Assembly (NCBI GenBank): GCA_028868515.1
Contig: JAGWUI010000008.1
Coordinates: forward strand, 1-64,000
DNA length: 64,000 nucleotides
Direction of reading: 5' to 3'
From: Gammaproteobacteria bacterium
GTDB lineage: Bacteria > Pseudomonadota > Gammaproteobacteria > Pseudomonadales > Moraxellaceae
The position numbers were made by a program, and so were the translations under genes. The first letter of the stretch is position 1, and every line of letters begins with the position of its first letter. This document shows, piece by piece, positions 55,599 through 64,000 of the stretch. The notes under the pieces were generated by a model. It saw only the letters and a list, made by a program, of their open reading frames with translations, did no database searches and was not told the origin of the DNA.

Positions 55599-56240
55599 CT
55601 AGCCTCGACCGTTTTCTTCATCAAGTAATCGTTCTTCCGCACTACGTCCAAACAATGCCATAAAGTTCAGGTTTGCTTGTAATACCAGCTGATCTTCTCT
55701 GAGCTGTGCGCGGTTAATTTCTACACGACGAAGGACTCGCATGACTTTAGGGCGGTGAGCAAGCCAGCGTTCTAGATTGAGATGAAGTAGATTACTGCGA
55801 ACGGTAATAATGCCGAGGCGACTTAAAATATCTGCAAGCGGATCGATGCCTTTAATACGATAAAACCACAGGGCAAATTGGAATGCGATTTTTTTTGTCC
55901 ATTTGTTGAAATCAATTTGAACGACTTGAGTGCCATTTTTTTGTTCGAAGACAAGTTCTTGAGTCTCTCTATTGAGATGAAGTTGTACTAAGTACAAATC
56001 AACATAAAGCTGAGCATTGACGCCTTTAAACTCAATCGTTGCAAATAAGCGTAACCAGCCGTCAAAAATATCAGCATGTAAATCTTTAATTTCATCAACA
56101 TTTTCGGTGACATAGCGCTCAATGAAGTCATTGAGTAGCTTTTGTGATAAAGGAAGCTCGCGTTCTTCTTCGATCAATTCTTCAGCTTTCTGGTAAAAGT
56201 CTTGGACACCTGTTACCAGTCGTTGGAAAAAATTTTGCAT
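55599..56240 (-). CDS. conserved hypothetical protein
   Basis: A 213-residue protein I do not recognise. It begins MQNFFQRLVTGVQDFYQKAEELIEEE (helical), has a beta-like middle (FKGVNAQLYVDLYLVQLHLN, TQVVQIDFNKW), FALWFYRIKGIDPLADILSRLG and a C-terminal basic helix (HRPKVMRVLRRVEINRAQL). No signal peptide or membrane helix. It is divergent from the TonB-like gene and could be a soluble or membrane-peripheral protein. Confidence 0.65.
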   Translation of the reverse strand: MQNFFQRLVTGVQDFYQKAEELIEEERELPLSQKLLNDFIERYVTENVDEIKDLHADIFDGWLRLFATIEFKGVNAQLYVDLYLVQLHLNRETQELVFEQKNGTQVVQIDFNKWTKKIAFQFALWFYRIKGIDPLADILSRLGIITVRSNLLHLNLERWLAHRPKVMRVLRRVEINRAQLREDQLVLQANLNFMALFGRSAEERLLDEENGRG

Positions 56241-56478
56241 AAGACGCTCTTGATCAATCCTTCTTTATCTCGACGTTTTTAAATCTTAACGTCTGTTTGT
56301 GATGGGGCTATTGCGTAATTCATGTTAGGTTTCATTTTACATGGTATGATTTTACACATTAGTATGCGTTTGTGAGTGTAGATTCGCTTAAAAATCTCTC
56401 ATAGTCGTAAAATCGCCTATATTAATGTCAAATCATGCATTCTTATGCAAAATTTTTAAATAGAATCGAAATTCAATC

Positions 56479-57420
56479 ATGGACGAGCTGCAAGTCAACC
56501 GTTTTTATGCATGGATGCCCATTTCAATGGCGTGGCAAAAAATCTCTCAATTTATACACGCTTGTCGTTCTGACCGTGTTCTCGCAATTTCTGTCTTGTT
56601 GGCAGTTATACTGCATATTATTGTAATTTTTGGCATTACCTTTGTTCCACCTAGTGATAAGCAAGAGGTGATGAAAGATATTGCACTGGCTGTAAGCGAC
56701 TCAAAAGAAAAAAATCCGGATGCAGATTATCTCGCGCAAGCGAACCAACAAGGTTCAGGTGTTTTACGCTCGGCACATCGTTTAACCAGTCTTATGCAGA
56801 ATCAAAATCAGAATCAGGAAGTGCATGAACAAAATGTGACGATTCAGATTATTCAGCAAAAATTAGATCCAGAAGAAGCGAGTGAAGCGGGGGAGCGTAC
56901 GCTGACGAGTGCTGAGAGTTGGAGTGTTCAAAAGCAGGACGAAAAGAATCGTCGTGCACATCAGATGCGTAAACGACAAGATCAGCAGGCCTCTACTGCA
57001 TCTATGATTGCAACGCTTGAAGCGCAATATGCCAATCAAAAGCAAGAGTATAGTCGTACAACCAATATTCACACCGTTGACAGTGTTTCGACCCGCGCCG
57101 ACCCAAGCGCAGTCTACATGAATCAATTTCGTCGCAAGGTGGAGAAGGCTGGGAATGGCAACTATCCCATCGAAGCCAGAAATCGTGGAATCAAAGGCGA
57201 TGTCCGTTTAATGGTCATTCTAGAGCGTGACGGCTCCATTCGTGCGATTCGATTGATGCAGACTTCGGGATATCATATTTTGGATGAGGCGGCTAAAGCG
57301 TCAGTGAGACACGGTGCACCTTATGGTCGTTTTGATGCGGCAATGAAAGGATATAGTCAACTGCATATTATCCGAACATGGCGTTTTTCAGATCAAGATG
57401 AGCTTGAGGTTGGAAATTAA
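56479..57420 (+). CDS. TonB-family energy transducer
   Basis: A 313-residue protein. Cytoplasmic start, single membrane helix at about 33-52 (VLAISVLLAVILHIIVIFGITF), a Gln/Glu/Asn-rich, charged periplasmic linker (about 100-215, HEQNVTIQIIQQKLD...) instead of the Pro-rich linker of E. coli TonB, and a C-terminal TonB domain NYPIEARNRGIKGDVRLMVIL...YHILDEAAKASVRHG...IIRTWRF. Met13 (56515) is an alternative start. Its role in energising outer-membrane transporters is by family; no ExbB/ExbD gene is adjacent. Confidence 0.88.
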   Translation: MDELQVNRFYAWMPISMAWQKISQFIHACRSDRVLAISVLLAVILHIIVIFGITFVPPSDKQEVMKDIALAVSDSKEKNPDADYLAQANQQGSGVLRSAHRLTSLMQNQNQNQEVHEQNVTIQIIQQKLDPEEASEAGERTLTSAESWSVQKQDEKNRRAHQMRKRQDQQASTASMIATLEAQYANQKQEYSRTTNIHTVDSVSTRADPSAVYMNQFRRKVEKAGNGNYPIEARNRGIKGDVRLMVILERDGSIRAIRLMQTSGYHILDEAAKASVRHGAPYGRFDAAMKGYSQLHIIRTWRFSDQDELEVGN

Positions 57421-57437
57421 GAAATTTTTTAGATGAC

Positions 57438-57552
57438 GGACGAACACAGTTCGTCCCTACGTCAGAAAATATCAAGAATGTTTGGATTACTGAATTGTTG
57501 CCGTGAAATGTAGAGGCGAACTTTGTTCACCTGTAAATGTTCGCCTGTAAAT
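57438..57552. repeat. inverted hairpin pair with an internal 14-base tandem repeat
   Basis: First hairpin GGACGAAC-ACA-GTTCGTCC (57438-57456) followed by CTAC. The second (57511-57532), TAGAGGCGAACTTTGTTCACC, is its inverse relative with substitutions. The tail GTTCACCTGTAAAT (57525-57538) is repeated at once as GTTCGCCTGTAAAT (57539-57552), so one arm was duplicated. It lies between convergent TonB-like and ybeY genes. Confidence 0.7.
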
Positions 57553-57576
57553 GCTTCCCCATATGTATTTTGCAAA

Positions 57577-58143
57577 TCAGCGATCTTCATACGGATCGCT
57601 AAATCCTAAAGCCTGCATAATTTCAATTTCTAAACTTTCCATGATGACTGCATCTTCATCACTGATTTCATGGTCATAACCCAATAAATGTAATATGCCA
57701 TGCACGATGAGGTGCGCAAAATGTTCTTGTGTGGTTTTGCCTTGTTCATCTGCTTCTTGCAAGATAACAGGTAGGCAAATCACTAAGTCTCCCAGTGGCT
57801 TATTCGGGAGGATTTCTAAGATTTCCTTTGGAATATCAGAAGGAAATGATAATACATTAGTTGGTTTTGCTTTGTTGCGATAATTAAAATTCAAGAATTG
57901 GCTTTCTTCAAGATCAACAATCCGAATCGTAACTTCACATTTTCTTTTTTTCTTAATCCCGATGGTCGCAAGCGTTTCCCAAATCCAAACATGTAAATCA
58001 CGTTTGCGAATTTCGAGTAGTGTTGAATGGCAAACCTTTTGTAGGCGGATTTGTAGTTTCTTTTGGCGGCGTTTGATTTTGTGGCTGTCTTTACGACTGG
58101 TTTTACCACTTTTTTTAAGCTCTGATTTTTTACTTGATTTCAT
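57577..58143 (-). CDS. ybeY: YbeY, endoribonuclease for rRNA maturation
   Basis: Metal-dependent RNase needed for 16S rRNA 3' end processing and ribosome quality control. It has 188 residues. The metal site is [16 protein letters not shown] with its three histidines, and [15 protein letters not shown] and [11 protein letters not shown] are typical. An unusual basic N-terminal extension of about 35 residues ([21 protein letters not shown]) precedes the domain. It follows phoH by 13 bases on the same strand, the usual pair. Confidence 0.95.
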   Translation of the reverse strand: MKSSKKSELKKSGKTSRKDSHKIKRRQKKLQIRLQKVCHSTLLEIRKRDLHVWIWETLATIGIKKKRKCEVTIRIVDLEESQFLNFNYRNKAKPTNVLSFPSDIPKEILEILPNKPLGDLVICLPVILQEADEQGKTTQEHFAHLIVHGILHLLGYDHEISDEDAVIMESLEIEIMQALGFSDPYEDR

Positions 58144-58156
58144 AACGTCGCTTTGA

Positions 58157-59257
58157 TTAAACAGATTTTAGGGTGGGTTCAGTATCGTATTGTGCATCAC
58201 TTGCAGCGTCATTTGCATCGACCGCTGCTTTTTGTAATGCCAGTCGTTCACGGCGTTCTGTGATTTTCTCACTCATCTGTTGAAGATCGTAATCATCATA
58301 GGCTTCAACAATTTTTTGAACGAGATAATGACGGACAACATCTCGTGAATGGAAACGAGTGATATGAATCTCGTCAATTTTTTCAACAATTCTGAGTGCA
58401 TGTGCAAGTCCAGACATTTGACCACGCGGTAAATCAACTTGCGTGATGTCGCCAGTAATCACAGCCCGTGATCCAAAACCGAGACGAGTCAGGAACATTT
58501 TCATTTGTTCTGGTGTGGTATTTTGTGCTTCGTCCAGAATGACAAAAGAATGGCTCAAGGTACGACCACGCATATAGGCAAGTGGAGCAACTTCAATCAC
58601 TTGGCGCTCGATCAATTTTGCAACTTTTTCTGATCCGAGCATGTCATATAAAGCGTCATACAATGGACGCAAATAGGGATCAATTTTTTGCGAGAGATCA
58701 CCAGGTAGAAAACCTAGTTTTTCACCTGCTTCAACCGCAGGACGAACGAGAAGAATGCGTTGAATCTCGTTACGTTCCAACATATCGACCGCACATGCGA
58801 CCGCAAGATAGGTTTTCCCTGTCCCAGCAGGACCTATCCCGAAGGAAATATCACTTTCCAAAATACGCTGTACATAGCGTTTCTGATTCGCACCACGCGG
58901 AGCAATTTTACCTTTGCGTGTATTGAGAACAACTTCGGGTTCTTCGCTGTCATCATCTTCATTGGTGTGATGATGAGTGCGATCAGTTTGACTACCTTGG
59001 ATGAGTAAATGTAGATGTTCTGGTGTGAGATTTCGCGTTTCTTCTGTTTCTTGATACAGCCGCTCTAGCAGACTTTCAGCACGTTCTACCGCATCCAGTT
59101 CACCTTCAACGACAAATAGACTCCCTCGGTGGGATATTTTGACATCTATGCGTTGTTCGATCAGTTTAAGGTGGGCGTTATATCCGCCAACCATGGCTTT
59201 AAGGCGTTCTAGCGTAATGCCAGAGAATTCGATAGTGCGACTGATGGTTGCGGCCAA
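58157..59257 (-). CDS. ybeZ: PhoH-like ATPase (YbeZ)
   Basis: A 366-residue ATPase linked to YbeY in RNA metabolism. The N-terminal KH-like part (to about 105) is followed by a PhoH core with Walker [16 protein letters not shown], Walker [20 protein letters not shown] and the [21 protein letters not shown] segment. An N-terminal acidic stretch is present ([11 protein letters not shown]). It precedes ybeY; the downstream corC and lnt genes of the E. coli cluster are absent here. Confidence 0.96.
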   Translation of the reverse strand: MAATISRTIEFSGITLERLKAMVGGYNAHLKLIEQRIDVKISHRGSLFVVEGELDAVERAESLLERLYQETEETRNLTPEHLHLLIQGSQTDRTHHHTNEDDDSEEPEVVLNTRKGKIAPRGANQKRYVQRILESDISFGIGPAGTGKTYLAVACAVDMLERNEIQRILLVRPAVEAGEKLGFLPGDLSQKIDPYLRPLYDALYDMLGSEKVAKLIERQVIEVAPLAYMRGRTLSHSFVILDEAQNTTPEQMKMFLTRLGFGSRAVITGDITQVDLPRGQMSGLAHALRIVEKIDEIHITRFHSRDVVRHYLVQKIVEAYDDYDLQQMSEKITERRERLALQKAAVDANDAASDAQYDTEPTLKSV

Positions 59258-59532
59258 GGCATTTCCTTTTTGCTAAAGTGGCGAAAATAAAGGGTGCGAT
59301 GAGTATCGTTAAAAAGATAACAATCGTCTATCCCTTTATGTGTGTTATAGCATGCCCAGATGGAGATTTTTGCGATATTCTCGATTAAATTGTGAATAAA
59401 AATTCAATCGAGAATATTGACAAAAAAATATACTTTTTAACCCAGGTTATTTACGGTGCAAGGGTAGACGAACATCTGAAATTACTTTATCTTTTCGAGC
59501 ATTCGCCAACACATAAGAAGGAAAAATGCTTC

Positions 59533-60303
59533 ATGTCAAAAACAATATTTATGATTCATGGGATGTGGGGTTCTGGTGAAATTTGGACGGGATATAAAGA
59601 ATATTTTGAAGCACAAGGTTATCGTGTGATTGCACCAACACTGAGACTTCATGGTGAAAAATATAAAGCCGTTGCACCACAAGAACTTGGCACTGTAAGT
59701 ATCTTGGATTATGTCGATGATCTTGAAAAAGAAATTCGTGCGCTGAATGAAAAACCAATCATTATGGGACATTCAATGGGCGGATTACTGGCTCAGATTC
59801 TGGCAAGTCGAGGATTGGCTAGCAAGCTCGTGCTATTAACATCAGCACCACCTGCAGGCGTTTTGGCGTTACGTCCTTCATCAACTCGAACCTTCTTGTC
59901 AGTGCTCAGCATTTGGGGCTTCTGGAAAAAACCAATGCGTTTAACTCTTGAAGAAGCAAAATACGGCATCCTCAATTTGTTAACCCCAGAACAACAGGTT
60001 GAAGAATATAACAAATACTCTTTTGAATCAGGTCAAGCGGCATTTGAAATTGCGTTTTGGCCATTAGACGGCAATAAAGCAACCTATGTCGATGGCGATG
60101 CGATCAAGTGTCCGATTTTGGTCATTGCAGGAGGCAAGGATAAAATTGTACCTGCATCAGTTGTGAAGCAAATTTATAAAAAATATAAGAAAACGAATGA
60201 TGTGACTTATAAAGTATTCAAGAAATTTGCCCACGCGATTCATCAGCAAAAAGGCTGGCAGGAAATTGCAGACTATGTGGCGGATTGGTTGAAAAAGCAC
60301 TGA
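59533..60303 (+). CDS. alpha/beta hydrolase, tandem copy 1
   Basis: A 256-residue hydrolase from MSKTIFMIHGMWGSG at 59533 (AAGGA upstream; the open frame before it adds 47 unconserved residues). Nucleophile elbow MGHSMGGLLAQILASRGLA, acid in AGGKDKIVP and a likely His in KFAHAIHQQKGWQ. Substrate unknown. The next gene is a same-length paralogue, so the pair arose by tandem duplication. Codon use fits the neighbours. Confidence 0.88.
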   Translation: MSKTIFMIHGMWGSGEIWTGYKEYFEAQGYRVIAPTLRLHGEKYKAVAPQELGTVSILDYVDDLEKEIRALNEKPIIMGHSMGGLLAQILASRGLASKLVLLTSAPPAGVLALRPSSTRTFLSVLSIWGFWKKPMRLTLEEAKYGILNLLTPEQQVEEYNKYSFESGQAAFEIAFWPLDGNKATYVDGDAIKCPILVIAGGKDKIVPASVVKQIYKKYKKTNDVTYKVFKKFAHAIHQQKGWQEIADYVADWLKKH

Positions 60304-60344
60304 TCGTTTAGTGTGTTGATCTGTGTGATTGCTGTAGATACAAG

Positions 60345-60368
60345 GCTGGGGTTGACCCCAGCTTTTTT
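60345..60368 (+). terminator. intrinsic terminator after hydrolase copy 1
   Basis: Stem GCTGGGG (60345-60351) / CCCCAGC (60356-60362) with a TTGA loop and a six-T run, about 40 bases after the first hydrolase stop and 60 before the second start. The two copies are thus separate transcripts or the second has its own promoter. Confidence 0.88.
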
Positions 60369-60427
60369 ATTGGGCAATGTTGCTGAGATAAAGAACTTTC
60401 AACGTTACTCTTAAAAGGAATTGAGTC

Positions 60428-61198
60428 GTGTCCAAAACACTATTGATGATTCATGGCATGTGGGGTTCAGGAGAGATTTGGGCGGGTTACAAAGCCTATT
60501 TTGAAAAGCTCGGCTATAGCGTAATTACACCAACATTACGCTGGCATGAGGCGAAATATCTGAATGCACCGCCTAAAGAATTAGGCACGACGAGTCTATT
60601 GGATTACGCAGCTGATTTAGAACAGCAAATTCGAGTATTAAAAGAAAAACCTATTATTATTGGCCACTCGATGGGTGGTTTATTAGCTCAGATTCTAGCG
60701 AGTCGTGGGCTGGCGCAATCTGCCATCTTGTTGGCACCTGCACCGCCTGCAGGCATTTTTGCATTCCGCATTTCATCTACACGGACATTTCTCTCAGTAC
60801 CGACCGTACCATTTTTTTGGCGTAAGCCGATGAAGCCGACGTTCAATGAGGCGAAATACGGTATTTTCAATATGTTAATGCCAGAGCAACAAGTTGAAGA
60901 ATACGGTAAGTACGTCTTTGAGTCAGGTCAGATTGCTTTTGAAACAGCGTTTAGCCAGTTTGACCGTAAGAAGGCTTCTACGGTGGATGAGAGGTTGATT
61001 GATTGTCCGATGTTGGTGGTTGCTGCCGCGCATGACAGGATTGTACCTGTGTCGGTTGCCAAGCAAGTTTGCAAAAAATATAAGAAGCATACGGATGTAA
61101 CGTTTAAGGTCTTTAAGAAATTCGGCCATGCCATCCAACAGCAAAAGGGCTGGGAGGAGATTCCAGCGTATTTGGATGAGTGGATGCGGAAGCATTGA
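60428..61198 (+). CDS. alpha/beta hydrolase, tandem copy 2
   Basis: Also 256 residues. Starts with GTG at 60428 (AAGGA 10 bases before), giving MSKTLLMIHGMWGSG when initiated as Met. The catalytic elbow is IGHSMGGLLAQILASRGLA, identical to copy 1 from GHSMGG on; the acid is in AAHDRIVP and the His in KFGHAIQQQKGW. Sequence identity to copy 1 is high across the whole length, with differences in the cap (APAPPAGIFAF, SVPTVPFFWRK). Confidence 0.88.
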   Translation: MSKTLLMIHGMWGSGEIWAGYKAYFEKLGYSVITPTLRWHEAKYLNAPPKELGTTSLLDYAADLEQQIRVLKEKPIIIGHSMGGLLAQILASRGLAQSAILLAPAPPAGIFAFRISSTRTFLSVPTVPFFWRKPMKPTFNEAKYGIFNMLMPEQQVEEYGKYVFESGQIAFETAFSQFDRKKASTVDERLIDCPMLVVAAAHDRIVPVSVAKQVCKKYKKHTDVTFKVFKKFGHAIQQQKGWEEIPAYLDEWMRKH

Positions 61199-61233
61199 GA
61201 ATTTTTATATTTTTAATCAAAAGGTAAAAAATC

Positions 61234-61325
61234 GTAGGATGGGTTTTAACCCATCAAAAGACATTAGAATATTTGTGGGGGGATGTTGTGGGTGTAGAGA
61301 AATGATGGGCTGAAGCCCATCTTAC
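61234..61325. repeat. inverted hairpin pair GTAGGATGGG...CCCATCTTAC
   Basis: A 92-bp unit. Left hairpin GATGGGTT-TT-AACCCATC (61238-61255) and right hairpin GATGGGCT-GA-AGCCCATC (61304-61321) are inverted relative to each other and bounded by GTAG and TTAC. It follows the second hydrolase gene. Motifs of the type GTAGGATGGGCTGAAGCCCATC are a known common intergenic form in Gammaproteobacteria; no second copy was seen here. Confidence 0.75.
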
Positions 61326-61390
61326 TGCTGGCTTAAAATAGCCTAAGTTTTATTTAGAAAATCTATAAATTATTTGGAAATAACATCATT

Positions 61391-63163
61391 ATGTTCGTAG
61401 TTAAGTCATTTTTATCGACTCATAATAAATTCTCAAGAACTATTATCCATTTGATTTTATCAATGATCGTAGCTGGTTCAGCGTATGGAGATGAGATTTC
61501 GACACAGGAGTTATCTACGAACAACCCCAATGTGACAATCGATCCACGCTTTTATCGCTGTACGGCACAAGATGGTAGCTATAGCTTTTTTGTTCGTAGT
61601 AGTGAGCCATGCCCGCATGAATCAGATAAGCGGCAACCTCAAATAGTAATACACGCTCAACCATCAGAAACTTATCTTAAGGCTCAAGCGCTGATTGATA
61701 AAAGTGATCGAGAGGCTCGTGAGTTTAAAAAATACGATGGTGAGACAGATGCAGATTACAAGGTACGGATGGAAGCAAGCCAAAACCCACTTTGGCTTCA
61801 AAATCAAGAAAGGTTGCGTGCGGATCAAGAAAGGCAACAAGCCCAGCAAGCTGCCAATCAAGCTACGGCTGAAAAAATAAGGAATGATGAGCGAATAGCA
61901 CAAAGAGACTCACATGTGATGATTTGGCTAGGTTTCTTTTTAGTATTGGCTGGACCAATTTGGTGGCTTTGGCACAATCGAACCCCAGCTAAACCTGTAC
62001 GAGCTACGCGCCGTAAAGTTTCTCAAACTAGCTCAGCTCCAGAACATATGACACGTCCGCCTGCGCTTTTACGTGAGATAAGTCCGCGAACATCGCCACA
62101 GCCCCAGATATCGAATCCAGTTAGTAAACTTGCAGCACATCAACAAGTTGAAAGGTATTTACACGCATTTGACACAAATGGTGCGATGCCATCGATGGCT
62201 TATTACGCTGAGATAAAAGCCTTGAATCTTAACTATAGTGTTGAGAGTTTGGAGCGGCTGGATCAGTTTTTGGTTGAACTACGTGATCGAATTAAGCCGA
62301 GCTATGCTGATCTAGTCGAGAATCCTCAACTACAGCAACTCGTGATTTTCTTAGGCATGTATTTAGCAACAACCATTGCTCGTGTTACACAACAATCGAT
62401 CAAATGGTATGACTATGAGGGTGCAAAAGCACGGTTGAATGATCCTGATTATCCAGAAACATTGGGAACATTGATGACATGCATGCTGGGGAAAGGTTAT
62501 CACCATCTGCCGATTGAGCTGATTTGCGCCATACTCTATGAGTCCAATTCGACGGAGTCATGTATAGAGCGGTTGAATTATTATCGTCAGCATGCTGACA
62601 TCTTAATCCCTATACCTCGTAGTAGTTTACATTCAGCAGTTAATGCACAAAACGAAGAAGAACAAGCATGGTTTAATGCCATGTCGGCGGCGGGAATTGC
62701 AGCGACAAGAGCGATATTCATGAACGATCGCAGTTCATCGCTACAACCAACTCTGACAGTATATGATCCCGAAGACAATACAATGAGATTTGTTGTGATG
62801 ATGGATATGAGTTCGGATAATGCGGTAGAGGAAATGAAGTACAACCCTCGAAATGTCCCTTTCAAAGTTCTTGCTTACGATAGCTATGCAAACTTACCAA
62901 CTGGGCGGATGGATGCAGTCACACTACAGGCACAATGCTATGGGAATTTTGCTGCAACATGGATTATTGTCATTCCGTATCGTCCTGCATCACATCCTGA
63001 TGGCTATGCGTTCTATACGCCACTACTTGTCAGTTCATCTGTAGACACGGAGTATAACCCGATGCTTATGCATGCGTTTTATAGTGGAGTAGATAGTATG
63101 AAACTACCAGATGATCCGTGGAATCGTTATCTGCAAGAGTCTGATCAGGTTAACCCTAATTAG
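61391..63163 (+). CDS. large membrane-anchored protein of unknown function
   Basis: A 590-residue protein with no recognised overall family. Signal-like N-terminus (cleavage near AYGDE), a DUF4124-like bit at about 55-80 (RFYRCTAQDGSYSFFVRSSEPCP, two Cys), a Gln/Ala/Arg-rich helix at about 140-175, a membrane helix at about 178-198 (VMIWLGFFLVLAGPIWWLW), then a basic Pro-rich linker and a C-terminal cytoplasmic-type domain of about 330 residues (PSMAYYAEIKALNLNYSVE, LVIFLGMYLATTIARVTQQSIKWYDYEGA, MDMSSDNAVEEMKYNP). It stands alone with a terminator downstream. Confidence 0.75.
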   Translation: MFVVKSFLSTHNKFSRTIIHLILSMIVAGSAYGDEISTQELSTNNPNVTIDPRFYRCTAQDGSYSFFVRSSEPCPHESDKRQPQIVIHAQPSETYLKAQALIDKSDREAREFKKYDGETDADYKVRMEASQNPLWLQNQERLRADQERQQAQQAANQATAEKIRNDERIAQRDSHVMIWLGFFLVLAGPIWWLWHNRTPAKPVRATRRKVSQTSSAPEHMTRPPALLREISPRTSPQPQISNPVSKLAAHQQVERYLHAFDTNGAMPSMAYYAEIKALNLNYSVESLERLDQFLVELRDRIKPSYADLVENPQLQQLVIFLGMYLATTIARVTQQSIKWYDYEGAKARLNDPDYPETLGTLMTCMLGKGYHHLPIELICAILYESNSTESCIERLNYYRQHADILIPIPRSSLHSAVNAQNEEEQAWFNAMSAAGIAATRAIFMNDRSSSLQPTLTVYDPEDNTMRFVVMMDMSSDNAVEEMKYNPRNVPFKVLAYDSYANLPTGRMDAVTLQAQCYGNFAATWIIVIPYRPASHPDGYAFYTPLLVSSSVDTEYNPMLMHAFYSGVDSMKLPDDPWNRYLQESDQVNPN

Positions 63164-63186
63164 AAATCAGGCACATAACAAAAGCA

Positions 63187-63214
63187 AAAGCCAGTTACAT
63201 ACATAACTGGCTTT
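63187..63214. terminator. hairpin terminator between the orphan gene and infA
   Basis: Stem AAAGCCAGTTA (63187-63197) / TAACTGGCTTT (63204-63214) with a six-base loop. It lies between the convergent stops of the 590-residue gene and infA; T-runs are short on both sides. Confidence 0.75.
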
Positions 63215-63267
63215 CGTTCATTTAGAATGAGATGCCTAACGCATCGCAGACTATTTCAATTCACGAA

Positions 63268-63489
63268 TTAACGTGCGCGGTAAGTAATACGACCTTTGGT
63301 GAGATCATACGGCGTCATTTCGACTTTGACCGAATCACCTGTCAGAATACGGATATAGTGTTTACGCATTTTACCAGAGATATGTGCGATCACTTCATGA
63401 TCGTTCTCAAGACGGACACGAAACATAGTGTTTGGGAGGGTTTCTGTGACAACGCCTTCAAACTCGATCAGCTCTTCTTTGTTGGACAT
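63268..63489 (-). CDS. infA: translation initiation factor IF-1
   Basis: A 73-residue OB-fold protein that blocks the A site in initiation. It begins [29 protein letters not shown] and has [26 protein letters not shown] and [10 protein letters not shown], the normal bacterial IF-1 pattern and length. Monocistronic. An eight-base palindrome with a four-base loop lies in the leader at 63520-63539. Confidence 0.99.
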   Translation of the reverse strand: MSNKEELIEFEGVVTETLPNTMFRVRLENDHEVIAHISGKMRKHYIRILTGDSVKVEMTPYDLTKGRITYRAR

Positions 63490-63865
63490 ATTTGCTCTAC
63501 ATAGTATGGCATTCTGGAGGTTCTCATCGTAATGAGAACGTGCGAATGTCAGATGAATTCAGGAAGGACGATATTTTAGCCGTTTGCTTATCTATACGCA
63601 ACAAAGCAAACACTTTTCTTTGCGTATCATGACTTGATTATTCTATGGAAGGATTGTTGCCTACGATCTAATTATGATTTGAAAGATTTTATATCATCTA
63701 AAATGATGTATACACTTTAGGCGGAAGGTATGTCAGATCGCTAATGTACTGATTGCTAGCATTTCGTTGAACAGATAAAGTGATATGATATGCGCGAGTC
63801 GAACAGATTCAATTTAGAAAAACTACATAATGTCTTAAAGTTGTTGATGTACTGAGGATAGTGTT
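63490..63865. other. gene-free region between infA and the AraC-like gene
   Basis: A 376-base spacer between divergent genes. It contains a perfect hairpin GTTCTCAT-CGTA-ATGAGAAC (63520-63539) in the infA leader and a second inverted repeat ATACGCAA / TTGCGTAT (63594-63601 and 63620-63627) with an 18-base centre. The remainder is AT-rich with no clear promoter match. Confidence 0.55.
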
Positions 63866-64000
63866 ATGCAGAGAATTCAGACGGATGCCGCCATTCTATT
63901 TAAGATGGTTTATGAAGGTATGCGCCGAGCAGGCTTTCCCGTTGAAGAAATTCTTGCAAAAGCAGGTGTAGCACTCAGTCGTGTCGATGATAAAGCACGT
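63866..64000 (+). CDS. start of a probable AraC-family regulator (partial)
   Basis: The last 45 codons of the window are open and run off the right edge. The reading begins MQRIQTDAAILFKMVYEGMRRAGFPVEEILAKAGVALSRVDD, the opening of the arabinose-binding-like N-terminal domain (PF12625 type) of OruR/ArgR-like AraC regulators. The DNA-binding part is outside the window, so the class is inferred from the start only. Confidence 0.55.
   Translation, partial: MQRIQTDAAILFKMVYEGMRRAGFPVEEILAKAGVALSRVDDKAR

Overview
The window is chromosomal DNA of a gammaproteobacterium. Gene content and order (sspB-sspA next to petABC and rplM-rpsI, nrdR-ribD, glnK-amtB, murD-ftsW, dksA-gluQ, ridA-priA, phoH-ybeY) point to the Pseudomonadales, most likely a Moraxellaceae member related to Acinetobacter. 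This placement is inferred from protein families and order, not from a search. Almost all of the 64 kb is ordinary, densely coding core genome. There is no rRNA, no tRNA that I could recognise, no CRISPR array, no transposase and no prophage.

Layout. 1-3.2 kb: end of a uroporphyrinogen methyltransferase, two small membrane proteins and a membrane-anchored DUF937-OmpA protein. 3.4-9.5 kb (minus strand): SspB, SspA, the cytochrome bc1 complex, a degenerate metallo-beta-lactamase-fold protein, an L,D-transpeptidase, and ribosomal proteins S9 and L13 behind a clear sigma70 promoter. 9.7-15.4 kb: pdxA and rsmA-apaH, normally close together, are separated by a 3-kb accessory block (DUF4365 nuclease-like protein, orphan Phd-type antitoxin with an inverted-repeat operator, FKBP isomerase, hydrolase). 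15.4-25.5 kb: a DUF2939-like protein, a GGDEF diguanylate cyclase, DUF2147, an LrgA/LrgB pair, HflX, a probable ornithine-lipid acyltransferase pair (olsB-olsA), a hydrolase, ComM and UbiK. 25.5-27.9 kb: glnK-amtB behind a sigma54 promoter. 28-38.5 kb: a large lipoprotein, nrdR-ribD, an RcnB-like protein, ribE, murD-ftsW, gluQ, dksA and cpdA.

38.5-45.5 kb: a beta-barrel porin whose upstream region carries NtrC-like sites and a sigma54-like promoter, then a YgiQ radical-SAM protein, a DUF559 nuclease-like gene bracketed by oppositely oriented palindromic repeats, tag-ybaK and psd. 45.6-55.3 kb: an OprB porin, two RidA paralogues, a CPA2 antiporter, a DUF4230 protein, a hydrolase, an SDR, a lipoprotein and PriA. 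55.4-64 kb: a solo copy of the 113-bp repeat, an unknown protein, a TonB-like protein, ybeY and phoH, two tandem same-length hydrolases, a 590-residue orphan membrane protein, infA, and the start of a probable AraC-family regulator.

The most unusual signal is in the spacers. At least five unrelated repeat families share one architecture, two short hairpins in inverted orientation around a spacer. One of them (113 bp, two full copies and one decayed copy) flanks the DUF559 gene in a symmetric inverted arrangement, which looks like a small nuclease-repeat unit. The second theme is probable nitrogen control: the glnK-amtB operon and a porin 13 kb away share a similar arrangement of TGCAC-N7-GCGCA sites upstream of sigma54-type promoters.
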